From a virus, in IMG/VR virus record IMGVR_UViG_3300050821_014794, positions 1 through 35,726 of that record: a DNA stretch of 35,726 nt; one strand, given 5' to 3'. Shown here piece after piece: positions 21,687 to 30,031 of this stretch (the first letter of the stretch is position 1; the number at the start of each line of letters is the position of its first letter). Below the pieces are notes generated by a model that saw nothing but the letters and a program-made list of their open reading frames with translations, did no database searches and had not been told where the DNA came from. Made by a program: the position numbers and the translations under genes.

Positions 21687-21766
21687 CAGGCTCCCTCCAT
21701 GATGTTTTTTGTTAATGACCCATCTATTTTTATTTCGTATTTTACAGCCAAGTCAAGTACCTTCAT
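21686..21766 (-). CDS. 26-aa leader peptide of the leftward micro-operon
   Basis: Starts MKVLDLAVKYEIKIDG after a GGAG site and ends in TGATG shared with the next start. It is the first ORF below the 21800 promoter. The good ribosome site and coupling support real translation, as a leader peptide or micro-protein. Confidence 0.45.
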   Translation of the reverse strand: MKVLDLAVKYEIKIDGSLTKNIMEGA

Positions 21767-21799
21767 TGTTGATCTCCAGTGATTGCTTTAACAAGGAAG

Positions 21800-21828
21800 A
21801 TTATGTCAAAATTAGACATACATGTCAA
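21800..21828 (-). promoter_or_regulatory. Second leftward promoter
   Basis: On the minus strand: consensus TTGACA (21828-21823), a 17-nt spacer, then CATAAT (21805-21800). It leads to the micro-operon; the first ATG is about 33 nt below the -10 box. Its first nine bases, TTGACATGT, are the same as in the pL-like promoter at 17822-17850. Confidence 0.75.
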
Positions 21829-21842
21829 ACTTTATCATGACA
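21804..21842. promoter_or_regulatory. Operator-like TGTCA/TGACA repeats at the second leftward promoter
   Basis: TGTC at 21804-21807 faces GACA at 21815-21818, and TGTCA at 21823-21827 faces TGACA at 21838-21842. Both pairs overlap or flank the promoter at 21800-21828. The motif is the same as at 17828-17859. Confidence 0.6.
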
Positions 21843-21871
21843 AATGATTAAAATATTTTTGTGATGTGATT

Positions 21872-21899
21872 TTGCTATTAACAATTTTCGTGCTATCGT
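21872..21899 (+). promoter_or_regulatory. Candidate late promoter before the packaging operon
   Basis: TTGCTA, a 16-nt spacer, then TATCGT, with an extended TGC before the -10 box. The transcript would carry a leader of about 130 nt. In that leader GAGGG (21951-21955) can pair with CCCTC (21992-21996), and GGG (21975-21977) with CCC (21986-21988). Confidence 0.5.
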
Positions 21900-22006
21900 T
21901 TATTTATCAAGCAGCAATGTTTGATACGGTCACTCGTGTGGTGGCTATGAGAGGGTGTGTCTATAAGGCTGTACGGGTGTTCAATCCCTGCCCCTCGTTG
22001 ATACAG

Positions 22007-22024
22007 TTATTAATCGATTAATAA
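22007..22024. repeat. Perfect 18-bp palindrome before the late operon
   Basis: TTATTAATCGATTAATAA, all A/T except the central CG, lies just upstream of the GGGAG ribosome site of the next gene. It could be a dimer-binding operator, or an RNA hairpin that controls access to the ribosome site. Confidence 0.65.
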
Positions 22025-22036
22025 TGGGAGCAAAGC

Positions 22037-22228
22037 ATGAGCAGAAGCGGAGTTATTGATTATACTTCTGACGATGAAGCATCAGGAAATACGCATTACA
22101 ATGGCGTTTCTTCTGAATACGGTCGTCGTGTGGAAGAGCAGAACAAATTACAGCCTAAGTACTGCATGCCAGGTGAAGCTGGTGGCGGCATGGAAGGTGA
22201 TAAGCGCAATGAACAAGCTGGTCCATAA
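22037..22228 (+). CDS. 63-aa hydrophilic hypothetical protein
   Basis: GGGAG lies about 8 nt before the ATG. It is polar and Gly/Asn/Glu-rich with no hydrophobic core (MSRSGVIDYTSDDEASGN, GEAGGGMEGDK), so it is probably disordered. It is the first gene of the late operon and lies 23 nt before the small terminase. No family is recognised. Confidence 0.55.
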   Translation: MSRSGVIDYTSDDEASGNTHYNGVSSEYGRRVEEQNKLQPKYCMPGEAGGGMEGDKRNEQAGP

Positions 22229-22251
22229 TTAAAAAAGGTGCCCACACTATA

Positions 22252-22611
22252 ATGTACGAACAAATCTATAATGAAGCACTATGTGAAAAAACAGTACAGA
22301 TTCTAAGTACTGGAAAGAGCATAGCTGCTTTGGCTCATTTGCTCGGTGTCTGTCGTGAGACCATCTATGAGTGGCGCGACAAACACCCAGAATATGCACG
22401 TGCACTAAAAAAAGGACGCGATGCGTCTCAATTCTATTGGGAAGATATAGGGCAAGAAGGCATTCAGGGGGATATCAAAAACTTTTCCGCGACCGCATGG
22501 ATGTTCACTATGAAAAATCGGTTCCGTGATGATTATAAAGAGGATAAGCAGGAAAAGACAATATCTGAAAGCATCGTCGAAAAGTTAATTGATAGTTTAG
22601 TCGATAACTAA
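22252..22611 (+). CDS. terS: Terminase small subunit
   Basis: 119 aa. It should recognise the pac site and bring the genome to the large terminase. The N-terminal helix-turn-helix is clear: KSIAALAHLLGVCRETIYEW, followed by HPEYARALKKGRDA. The C-terminal half (SATAWMFTMKNRFRDDYKE) is the typical small-terminase pattern in many proteobacterial phages. It is shorter than P22 gp3 (162 aa). Its stop overlaps the next start (TAATG), but two zinc-finger genes separate it from the large subunit. Confidence 0.82.
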   Translation: MYEQIYNEALCEKTVQILSTGKSIAALAHLLGVCRETIYEWRDKHPEYARALKKGRDASQFYWEDIGQEGIQGDIKNFSATAWMFTMKNRFRDDYKEDKQEKTISESIVEKLIDSLVDN

Positions 22612-22811
22612 TGATTGAAGAGCGCTCATCATGGATTTGTAGAAGGTGCGATACGTCCCATGCGCCATGGGTTTCCTACTGCACATGCAAAGACTCGCCA
22701 AAGACTATACATTCTTGCCATCATCAATTTATTCTTATAAAAGATACTGATTCATTATTGTCTTATAAATGCATTTACTGCGATGTCATAAAACTGTGTA
22801 TTGATAAATAA
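22611..22811 (+). CDS. 66-aa zinc-binding protein
   Basis: Coupled to the small terminase by TAATG. Cys and His residues are abundant: ICRRCDTSHAPWVSYCTCKD in the first half, then HSCHHQF and YKCIYCDVIKLC, enough for two zinc sites. It is probably a small zinc ribbon. The function is unknown; its place suggests a packaging or late-regulation accessory. Confidence 0.6.
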   Translation: MIEERSSWICRRCDTSHAPWVSYCTCKDSPKTIHSCHHQFILIKDTDSLLSYKCIYCDVIKLCIDK

Positions 22812-22841
22812 TAAATTTGAATTTAATCAGGATGATTTCTT

Positions 22842-23135
22842 ATGTCTCAGGATGAATTTTTAGATAGCCTAGAAACTTGTTGCTATGATAAAGAAAAAGA
22901 ATTTCTTATCTTAAAACCCTTGAAAACTGTAACCTGCACGAAGTGTGGCGGCCATGGCACACAGAGAGTCCGGGAAGATTCCAGCGAATTTATGACAGAA
23001 TGTAAACACTGCTCTGGAACGGGCTTTGAAGCTGTAAAGACGTGTGGATATTGTTTTGGAGAAAAAAAATATCGCATTATTATAGGCGAAGAGCAATCGT
23101 TTCGTGATTGTGAGTTCTGTTCGGAGAATATATGA
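22842..23135 (+). CDS. 97-aa DnaJ-type zinc-finger protein
   Basis: Contains CTKCGGHG, CKHCSGTGF, CGYCFGEK and CEFC, which follow the CxxCxGxG rhythm of the DnaJ central zinc domain (two zinc sites). There is no J-domain or client-binding domain, and the first 27 residues are acidic and helical. In DnaJ this zinc domain helps hold unfolded clients. Here it may assist terminase assembly or act as an RNA/DNA-binding finger. The next ATG overlaps its stop (ATGA). Confidence 0.75.
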   Translation: MSQDEFLDSLETCCYDKEKEFLILKPLKTVTCTKCGGHGTQRVREDSSEFMTECKHCSGTGFEAVKTCGYCFGEKKYRIIIGEEQSFRDCEFCSENI

Positions 23136-24655
23136 GCGATGAAAAACTACTTCTTATACTTAAATCGCTCCCTCTTTTTGCTAAAAATTTTCTTGTTATT
23201 CATGACAAATCAGGTGCTGAACGAAATTTTGTGTTCAATCGAGCTCAGCAATACATTCATGAGCGTCTGGAAGCACAATATCAAGCAACGGGAAAGATAC
23301 GAGCTCTCATATTGAAGGGCCGTCAGCAAGGGGTGTCAACATATGTACAGGCGCGCTACTTCCATAAAATAGTCACCAAACGCGGCAAGAAAGCGTTTAT
23401 TCTCACGCATCTCTCAGATGCCACGCGTGCTATTTTCGAGATGACTAAGCGCTACAGCGAAAATTTGCCTTTTGAACTATTCTCGCTTCCCGATAAGAAA
23501 AACGAAAATACGCTGATGTATGACAGAATGGGCTCAGGATATCGCGTGGGAACAGCAGGAAGTGCTGAAATAGGTCGCTCTATGACTAATCAATATTTGC
23601 ATCTTTCTGAATATGCCTTCTACAAAGACGCAGCTCGCATAAGCTTGGGTCTTTTGCAAACCGTTGCTGAGATGAATGATACGGAGGTTATCAAAGAGTC
23701 GACAGCGAACGGTATTGATAATGACTTTTATTCCGATTGGCAAGAAGCAAAGAACGGAGCATCTCGCTATCAAGCTATCTTTGTTCCCTGGTATTGGCAG
23801 GATGAATATTGCATTGATGATGCAAGTTTTGTGCCCATTGACGAGGAATGCGAGTGGATAGAGCGTTATGGCCCTAATGGGCTTAAGTCTGGGCATCTCA
23901 ATTGGCGCCGCATTAAACTTCAAGACTTCAAGGGCGATTACGAGCAGAAATGCAGGAAGTTTCGTCAGGAATATCCCTTTACGGATGATGAGGCTTTCTT
24001 AAGCTCGATTACTGACACCTTTATTAAAGTAGAATTTGTGCAAAAAGCGCGTAAGACTCGTGTGGATAGTGAATCGAATCTCGTTCTTGGCGTCGATCCT
24101 GCCAGAAAAGGTGGTGATAGAACCGCAATTATTCGAAGGCGAGGAAGGCGTGCCTATGGACTCGAGACGTATTATAACATCGATACAATGGAGTTGGCAG
24201 GTATTGTAAAGCGAATTATTGAAAAAGAGCATCCAAGGCGTGTTGCCATTGATTCAATTGGCATAGGCGGTGGTGTCGTTGATCGCCTGAATGAATTAGG
24301 CTATAGTGACATTGTGGAAGGAGTTAATGTTTCTCTTCCATCGACAGAGCCAGATAAGTACAAAAATGTTAGAGCAGAGCTCTGGGATTCTATGCGAGAA
24401 TGGCTTGTTGGAACTCTGCCCGTTGAAATTCCCGATAGTGATGAGCTTCAAACTGATTTGACTGGACTTGGATATAAGTACGATTCGAGCGATAAGTTAC
24501 AGATTGAAAGCAAAGTGGATGCTAAGGGACGGGGTCTTTTGTCTACCGATACATCTGATGCTTTAATGCTGACATTTTATGGCGGGGAATATGTGAGCGA
24601 TGGTGGATATAAAGTGAATCGTTTGCCTGAACATCTGCATGGTAGATTAATATGA
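23132..24655 (+). CDS. terL: Terminase large subunit
   Basis: 507 aa, close to P22 gp2 (499). It drives DNA into the procapsid and cuts it. ATPase: GRQQGVST (63-70) is the Walker A variant and YLHLSE (155-160) the Walker B with catalytic Glu. Nuclease: D322 in VLGVDPARKGGDRTAI, D374 in VAIDSIGIG and Asp in TDTSDALML (473-476) fit the RNase H-like active site. It is coupled to the DnaJ-like gene by ATGA. The 91-bp gap that follows has no gene. Confidence 0.95.
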   Translation: MSDEKLLLILKSLPLFAKNFLVIHDKSGAERNFVFNRAQQYIHERLEAQYQATGKIRALILKGRQQGVSTYVQARYFHKIVTKRGKKAFILTHLSDATRAIFEMTKRYSENLPFELFSLPDKKNENTLMYDRMGSGYRVGTAGSAEIGRSMTNQYLHLSEYAFYKDAARISLGLLQTVAEMNDTEVIKESTANGIDNDFYSDWQEAKNGASRYQAIFVPWYWQDEYCIDDASFVPIDEECEWIERYGPNGLKSGHLNWRRIKLQDFKGDYEQKCRKFRQEYPFTDDEAFLSSITDTFIKVEFVQKARKTRVDSESNLVLGVDPARKGGDRTAIIRRRGRRAYGLETYYNIDTMELAGIVKRIIEKEHPRRVAIDSIGIGGGVVDRLNELGYSDIVEGVNVSLPSTEPDKYKNVRAELWDSMREWLVGTLPVEIPDSDELQTDLTGLGYKYDSSDKLQIESKVDAKGRGLLSTDTSDALMLTFYGGEYVSDGGYKVNRLPEHLHGRLI

Positions 24656-24746
24656 TGAAGCGAATAAGCAGTTAGAAGTTAAGAATAATAAAGCATTAAA
24701 AAGGTAAGTAAGGATTATTTACCGCTACTACTACAAGGATTGTACG

Positions 24747-27080
24747 ATGGCCAAGCAAAATGAAAAGGTCGCGCGTCAAGCACGCATCGCATGCGAAAAG
24801 TGGCGTGGGTTTTTCCGTCATAATATCGATGAATATCACTTAATGCACACATTCGTTCTGGGTCAACAGTGGACTGCTGATGAAGAGGACGACATGATTA
24901 AAACCTTTCGAAAGGTTCCTCTTACCTCTAATAAACTCGCCACCATGGCTAACTCGCTCCTTGGTGAGCAGCAGCAAAATACGCCTCAACTGTCCGTCGT
25001 TCCAATGACAAATTGCGATGAAAATGTTGCCCATTTGCGTGAGCTCATTACTAAAGACATTATGTTTTCGAACAACACAGCCACTGTTTATCAAGTTGCT
25101 GCAAGCCAGGCTGCGATTGGTGGATTTGGCGCCATTCTTGTTGATACTGAATATTCCCACCAAAAGTCTTTCGATTTAGACATTGTGTACCGACACTTCA
25201 AAGACGCCACTCGCTGCTATTGGGACGTGGGAGCAGAGTCAGTTAATAAAACTGATGGCACTTTATGCGGTTTTGTATCGCGCATGACACGAGTTAAGTT
25301 TCGTGAAGTGTATGGTCGAGATTTAGAAGAAAAAATAGGAAAGACGCAGATTGCAGCGAGTAAGGAAGAGATTGCTCTTACGGTGCAGCCTGACGAAGGA
25401 GACGATCCTTTCAGCTGGTCTGACACGGAAGCGGTGACCATCATCGATCACTTTGTGCGTAAGTTTGAAAAAGACATGCTCTATAAGCTCTCAACGGGAG
25501 ATGTGTTAAATCAAGAGGAAATGGATGAGCTTATCGAATCCTCAAAAAAGATTAATGAAAAAAATCGCATGATGGAGATCTCCCAAGAGTTAATGGGCAG
25601 CATGCAAGAGGAACAAAATCCAGAGATGCAAATGCAGACAGAAATCCCCATGATGCCTGAAGGAAGCAATGGATTTGGTATGCCAGGCAACCAAGAAATA
25701 CTTCCTCAAGAAAATGGACTTGATGTTACTGGCTCATCGGTTGAGCTTGAACCTGATAATGATTTAGACGATTTGAATAATCCTGATTTTATGACCCTTT
25801 GGATGGATAATGAAATTGTTCGCATTGAAGACAAGCGGCCTAGTAAGCGTCATAAGATTATTCATTACAAGATTGCTGGTGAATACGTGCTTGATACGAC
25901 TGAATTCCCTAGTGAGCAGCTGCCGCTCGTATTTGTTGATAATAATTCTTATTACGATAAGACAGGTAAACAGATTTGTCGCTCATTTTTTGGAGATGCC
26001 AAAGACACGCAGCGCTACATTAACTATCTAAGAACTCAATCAGCCTACATCATCAAAGTCAGCAGATACGATCAATGGATTGGGAGCAAAAAGAATGTCT
26101 CAAGCTTAGACACGCAAAGGAATTGGCGTGACCCAAATTCAACGCAGGGAATGATTACTTATGATGAATCACCCAGTGGTGCCAAGCCTGAGCAAGTTCG
26201 AGCACCTGAGTTGTCTGCGTCTCTTTTTCAGCAATATCAGCTGGCGATAGAGGACTTATACACGTCCACTGGACTTTATCCTGCTCGTATGGGTAACAAT
26301 GGGGATGAAGCCAGTGGCAAGGCTATTGACGCACGAACTCGCCAAGGAAGCTATACCACTTATGTCTTTTTTAACTCGATTAATCGGGCAATTGCTACTA
26401 GTGGCGCTATTGTTAACGAAATGATTCCTCGTGTTTATGACACAGAGCGCGTGCTTGCACTGATGACTCCCGATGAAGGCATGAAAAACATTGCCATCAA
26501 CAAACAATCTGATGAGTATGGCGAGCACGTAGAAAATGATATTACGAAAGGTACTTATGAAGTAAGACTGAAACCGGGTCCGAGTTATGAGGGCCAAAAA
26601 GAGCAAGCGCTGATGTCGCTTCGTGAAGTGCTTCAAGCCGATCCTAGTGCTTTTAATCTGATTGCTGATTTGTATGCTGATAATTTGCCCCTTTCTAACA
26701 CGATTGAGATTAAGAATCGCTTAAAAACTAGAGTTCCGCCTCAAATTGTGGAAGCCGGGAAAACAGGGAAAATGCCGGCTCAATCAGGGCCTTCACCGGA
26801 AGAGCAAGCAGCACAATTGCAGCAGCAACAAATGCAGCTGGATGCTCAATTTAAACAACAACAATTGGAGATTAAAAAGCAAGAGCTCGCGCTGAAAGCA
26901 CAACAAATGCAGGTAGAGCTTGAGATTGAACATCAAAAACTAAGAGCCGAAGAGCTGTCGGTTATGGGGGATATAGAAGAAGGAAAAATGAGGTTTATGG
27001 CAGAAACTCAAAGGACAGAAAGCGATCATGCCATCGCACATGCTGATAATTTGATTAAGATTTTAACGCATAGGATTTAA
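24747..27080 (+). CDS. Portal protein, P22 type
   Basis: 777 aa, with AAGGAT upstream. It should form the dodecameric ring through which DNA passes. The N-terminal region (WRGFFRHNIDEYHLMHTFVL, LTSNKLATMANSLLGEQQQN) and the later KQICRSFFGDAKDTQRYINY and GNNGDEASGKAIDARTRQGS segments match P22-like portals. The C-terminus is Gln-rich and helical, like the P22 barrel. Compared with P22 (725 aa) it carries a Met/Gln/Glu/Pro-rich insert at about 270-350. It is followed by the scaffold gene. Confidence 0.92.
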   Translation: MAKQNEKVARQARIACEKWRGFFRHNIDEYHLMHTFVLGQQWTADEEDDMIKTFRKVPLTSNKLATMANSLLGEQQQNTPQLSVVPMTNCDENVAHLRELITKDIMFSNNTATVYQVAASQAAIGGFGAILVDTEYSHQKSFDLDIVYRHFKDATRCYWDVGAESVNKTDGTLCGFVSRMTRVKFREVYGRDLEEKIGKTQIAASKEEIALTVQPDEGDDPFSWSDTEAVTIIDHFVRKFEKDMLYKLSTGDVLNQEEMDELIESSKKINEKNRMMEISQELMGSMQEEQNPEMQMQTEIPMMPEGSNGFGMPGNQEILPQENGLDVTGSSVELEPDNDLDDLNNPDFMTLWMDNEIVRIEDKRPSKRHKIIHYKIAGEYVLDTTEFPSEQLPLVFVDNNSYYDKTGKQICRSFFGDAKDTQRYINYLRTQSAYIIKVSRYDQWIGSKKNVSSLDTQRNWRDPNSTQGMITYDESPSGAKPEQVRAPELSASLFQQYQLAIEDLYTSTGLYPARMGNNGDEASGKAIDARTRQGSYTTYVFFNSINRAIATSGAIVNEMIPRVYDTERVLALMTPDEGMKNIAINKQSDEYGEHVENDITKGTYEVRLKPGPSYEGQKEQALMSLREVLQADPSAFNLIADLYADNLPLSNTIEIKNRLKTRVPPQIVEAGKTGKMPAQSGPSPEEQAAQLQQQQMQLDAQFKQQQLEIKKQELALKAQQMQVELEIEHQKLRAEELSVMGDIEEGKMRFMAETQRTESDHAIAHADNLIKILTHRI

Positions 27081-27104
27081 TAACGTAGAGCTGAGAGGGA
27101 ACTT

Positions 27105-28037
27105 ATGATTACGAGTAGCATTGATGAATTATTGCTAGGCGCAAAAACCACGCATCATCCAAAAACACCAGAAAATCAATACAATGATGAGCCTGAACAA
27201 ATAGAAGAAATAGAAGAAGTAGAAAAAGTCGATTTCGAGAAATCTGAAGAGACTTATGAGGAAGAATCAACTCATCATGCGCAAATAGAAGAGCCAAGTA
27301 GCGAAGAATCTCAGGCAGCTGAATATGATGAATACGGCAATGAAAAAGAGCGCATGAGTAAGGGGATGAAGGACAGGCTTGACCGCAAAGAGAAGCAATA
27401 TCAGCGAGAAGTAGAGCAGCGTGAACGAGAAATAGAGAATTTGCGTGCGCAATTAGCCGCTCAAGGAGCAAGTCATCAAGTTCAAAAAGCAGCTTCTGAT
27501 TTTGAATACGATAATAATGCAGAAGGTGATTGGCAGCAGCAATTAGCACACTTTGTGAAGCAAACAGTCAGCTCGATGAGTCGCGAGCAGGAAGCGGCTC
27601 AAATGAGGCAGCAAGAACACATGCAGCTTCAAGAATTTGAAACTAAGTTTAAGCAAGGAATGAATAAATTTGATGATTTCAAAGAGGTTATTACTGCTCT
27701 TCCCTTTGAGATATCAAATCCTATGACGCTTGCTACCCGCGCCATGTCCGATCCTGCTGCTTTTTTATATGCAGCTGCTAAGCGTAATCCAGGCGAGCTT
27801 GAGCGAATATCCAAGATTCGTGACCCATATGCTCAAATGACTGAAATGGGAAAACTTGAAGAGCGTATGAAGCGTAACAAGCCAACAACGAGAGCTCCAA
27901 GACCATTAGATAGAACGAATGAAGATGCCTCGTTGCCTGCTGCTAAAAAGAAAACGCAACCCACCATTGAAGATTTAATTGCTAAAGCAGATGCTAAAAA
28001 AATGCAAAGAATGAAGGGGCGAGGAAGGGTGAGGTGA
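27105..28037 (+). CDS. Scaffolding protein
   Basis: 310 aa, close to P22 gp8 (303). The first 90 residues are strongly acidic (EQIEEIEEVEKVDFEKSEE). A long helical, coiled-coil centre comes next (RKEKQYQREVEQREREIENL). The end is basic (KKTQPTIEDLIAKADAKKMQ), as expected for a coat-binding C-terminal helix. It lies between the portal and coat genes, where P22 has its scaffold. The call rests on position and composition. The stop overlaps the next start (TGATG). Confidence 0.8.
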   Translation: MITSSIDELLLGAKTTHHPKTPENQYNDEPEQIEEIEEVEKVDFEKSEETYEEESTHHAQIEEPSSEESQAAEYDEYGNEKERMSKGMKDRLDRKEKQYQREVEQREREIENLRAQLAAQGASHQVQKAASDFEYDNNAEGDWQQQLAHFVKQTVSSMSREQEAAQMRQQEHMQLQEFETKFKQGMNKFDDFKEVITALPFEISNPMTLATRAMSDPAAFLYAAAKRNPGELERISKIRDPYAQMTEMGKLEERMKRNKPTTRAPRPLDRTNEDASLPAAKKKTQPTIEDLIAKADAKKMQRMKGRGRVR

Positions 28038-28543
28038 TGGATGAGCTCTATGAATTCGATCTTGATTCTTTGGATGATACTGACATTGATGACGGTTATA
28101 GTATTGTTTCACTAGATGATTGGGAGCCTGAAAAGAAAACTAAAACGGTGCCTAAGTCTCAATGGAGAAGTGATTATAAGGATGCCGATCCTTGTCAAAG
28201 ACCGGGACTGGATGAAATCAGGAAAATTAATTTCTACATAAAAAATAAATATCCCGACCATCAAATAATGGATTCTTTTGGCATTTCTGCTGAAATTTTG
28301 GTCGCAATTAAATCAAGAAATTATTGTCCAGTTGATGGAATTTCACTTGATAACTTAAGTAAGATTCAAAAAGAATTTGAGAAGATTGATAAGAAAATTG
28401 AACTCATTTACAAAGCGCTGCAATTTTTTGCTGATAATGGATTTAATGAGGCAGACTCTTTTAAGCGTAGTGCATTCAAAGGAATCATATCAAGATCTAA
28501 GAAAAAAAATAAAAGAAAAAATAAAGGTGATGAGGAAGAATAA
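28037..28543 (+). CDS. 168-aa hypothetical protein between scaffold and coat
   Basis: Start at ATG 28037 (TGATG overlap with the scaffold stop); the GTG at 28034 is less likely. The acidic N-terminus (MDELYEFDLDSLDDTDIDDG) is followed by an HTH-like stretch in the middle (RKINFYIKNKYPDHQIMDSF, GISAEILVAIKS) and a Lys/Arg-rich end. It could bind DNA, for example as a late regulator, or assist assembly. No family is recognised. A structured RNA element follows. Confidence 0.55.
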   Translation: MDELYEFDLDSLDDTDIDDGYSIVSLDDWEPEKKTKTVPKSQWRSDYKDADPCQRPGLDEIRKINFYIKNKYPDHQIMDSFGISAEILVAIKSRNYCPVDGISLDNLSKIQKEFEKIDKKIELIYKALQFFADNGFNEADSFKRSAFKGIISRSKKKNKRKNKGDEEE

Positions 28544-28547
28544 TCAA

Positions 28548-28598
28548 GGGGCATAGCCTGGTGGCCCAGTCTACCACCAATCGTGCGCCAATTGCCCC
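28548..28598 (+). other. Structured element upstream of the coat promoter
   Basis: GGGGCA (28548-28553) pairs with TGCCCC (28593-28598), and inside it TGGTGG (28559-28564) pairs with CCACCA (28574-28579). It is GC-rich compared with its surroundings and has no T-run. It lies at the end of the upstream transcript and 19 nt before the coat promoter. It is not a tRNA. Confidence 0.6.
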
Positions 28599-28616
28599 AG
28601 CTCATAATAGCGTCAT

Positions 28617-28645
28617 TTGACAATTGATAAAAGCCAATCTATGCT
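28617..28645 (+). promoter_or_regulatory. Coat-gene promoter
   Basis: Consensus TTGACA, a 17-nt spacer, then TATGCT. The transcript would have a leader of about 120 nt before the coat ATG at 28776. The leader (about 28652-28775) holds no ORF with a good ribosome site. Confidence 0.82.
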
Positions 28646-28775
28646 AAAAATTGACGAGTAATAGCAGAATTCCGTCACTGCACACAAAATACACGCGCGT
28701 ACTTATGTCTCTCCGCGAAGACGAATGGGAATTACATTAATTTATTCATTCATTTTCGTACAGGGAGTACATAAA

Positions 28776-30023
28776 ATGGCTAACTTGTTTCAAGAAACCC
28801 AGTATGTTCTAGATGACGTATTTGTACGCTTCTGGAACTCTTTATCTTTTGCTAGAACTGCTAACAGAAATCTAGAAGCAGACTTCAAAAATTTACGATT
28901 CGCAACCGGACAAACTATCGACTATCGTTTGGAAGAGCGCTATTTGGCTGGTGAAGGTGCTTCTGCTACGGCTGAAGCTCGGGTTCAAATCATCCGTCCA
29001 TTATCCATTACTAAGCAATTTAGAACCATGATTGAATACACAGGCTTCAACCTGACATTCGATCGCGCTCGAGATGAGCCTTATTTGGAAATGGCCAATG
29101 CTCCTCGTGCTAAACGCTTGGCTAACTTGGTTGAAAATTTTATTGCCTCAGAGTTCCAAACCCAAACCTATCAAGCAGTGGGCACACCTGGAGTTCCAGT
29201 TGATTTCAACACCATATTAACTGCAGATGCTTACATGACGCAGCTTGCAATTCCTGAAGATGGGAAGCGTTATACAGGTGTTCCACCACGAATTGCTGCA
29301 AACCTGTCTAATGACTTATTTGCAACTTTTAATGACACAGTCAATACCGGTGCTTTAATTGATGGCTTTGTTGGACATTTGTCAGGTTTTGATTTCTTTA
29401 AGACTAACTTCTTAAGCTATCAAGTTGCAGGTGCTGGACAAGCGGGTGGAAGTCCTCCTGCTGGATTCTTGCTCGCAGGAACGGTCACTAACGGTCCTAT
29501 TACAGGCGGCAACACCATTGCTGTTACCGGACTTGGTCAATCTCCTGGAACTGTTGTGTTTAATGTGGGTGACATTGTTGAGGTTGATAGTGCGTCTGGG
29601 GTTTACATGGTTAACCCACTGACTTATCAGCCTATTCTAGAACAGGTAGCTCAATTTGTTGTGACGGCGCAAGTCATCACATCCGATGGTAGTACTGCTA
29701 CGATTCCTGTTAATCCAACAATTATTGTTGATGGAGCAAGACAAAATATTTCAGCGGCCATTCCTAATGGAGCTCAGATGTTGTTACGAGCAAGCCATAA
29801 CGTCTCTCTTGCTTATCACACGCAAGCGGTAGTTTTTGCAGCTCCTCCAATTAAGGAATTACGTGGTGGTGTTGAAGCGGTTACTCGATACTCTGACTTA
29901 TATAAGTTAGCGATGACTTATTCGTTAGGTGCTGATATTCGTAACTACGAGCAGCTCGATCGTATTGACGTTATCTGTGGTGTCGCGATAAACCCAGAGT
30001 TTGCGGTTCGTATTTGTTCTTAA
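28776..30023 (+). CDS. Major capsid protein, P22 coat family
   Basis: 415 aa from ATG 28776, chosen because AGGGAG lies just before it; the frame upstream to 28725 has no such site. P22 gp5 has 430 aa. The N-terminal arm (MANLFQETQYVLDDVFVRFW) and the RLEERYLAGEGA loop look like the family's N-arm and E-loop region. The middle has an inserted beta-rich stretch (TVTNGPITGGNTIAVTGLGQ) where P22 has its I-domain, and the end has AMTYSLGADIRNYEQLDRID. It has its own promoter and terminator, as suits the most abundant virion protein. Confidence 0.92.
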   Translation: MANLFQETQYVLDDVFVRFWNSLSFARTANRNLEADFKNLRFATGQTIDYRLEERYLAGEGASATAEARVQIIRPLSITKQFRTMIEYTGFNLTFDRARDEPYLEMANAPRAKRLANLVENFIASEFQTQTYQAVGTPGVPVDFNTILTADAYMTQLAIPEDGKRYTGVPPRIAANLSNDLFATFNDTVNTGALIDGFVGHLSGFDFFKTNFLSYQVAGAGQAGGSPPAGFLLAGTVTNGPITGGNTIAVTGLGQSPGTVVFNVGDIVEVDSASGVYMVNPLTYQPILEQVAQFVVTAQVITSDGSTATIPVNPTIIVDGARQNISAAIPNGAQMLLRASHNVSLAYHTQAVVFAAPPIKELRGGVEAVTRYSDLYKLAMTYSLGADIRNYEQLDRIDVICGVAINPEFAVRICS

Positions 30024-30031
30024 CTGTACCC

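Noticed and set aside
21934-22003. Possible tRNA because of GTTCAATCC
   Set aside because: The T-stem does not pair and no acceptor or anticodon arm can be built. Only short GAGGG/CCCTC and GGG/CCC pairings remain.
23534-23923. 129-aa minus-strand ORF inside the large terminase gene
   Set aside because: It lies wholly opposite conserved terminase motifs, lacks a ribosome site and has no recognisable features.
27109-27549. 146-aa minus-strand ORF opposite the scaffold gene
   Set aside because: Its Leu-rich sequence is the mirror of Glu/Gln-rich scaffold codons, and it has no promoter or ribosome site.
28548-28598. Nested stems before the coat promoter considered as a tRNA or terminator
   Set aside because: Only about 51 nt, no T-loop, and no T-run after the outer stem.
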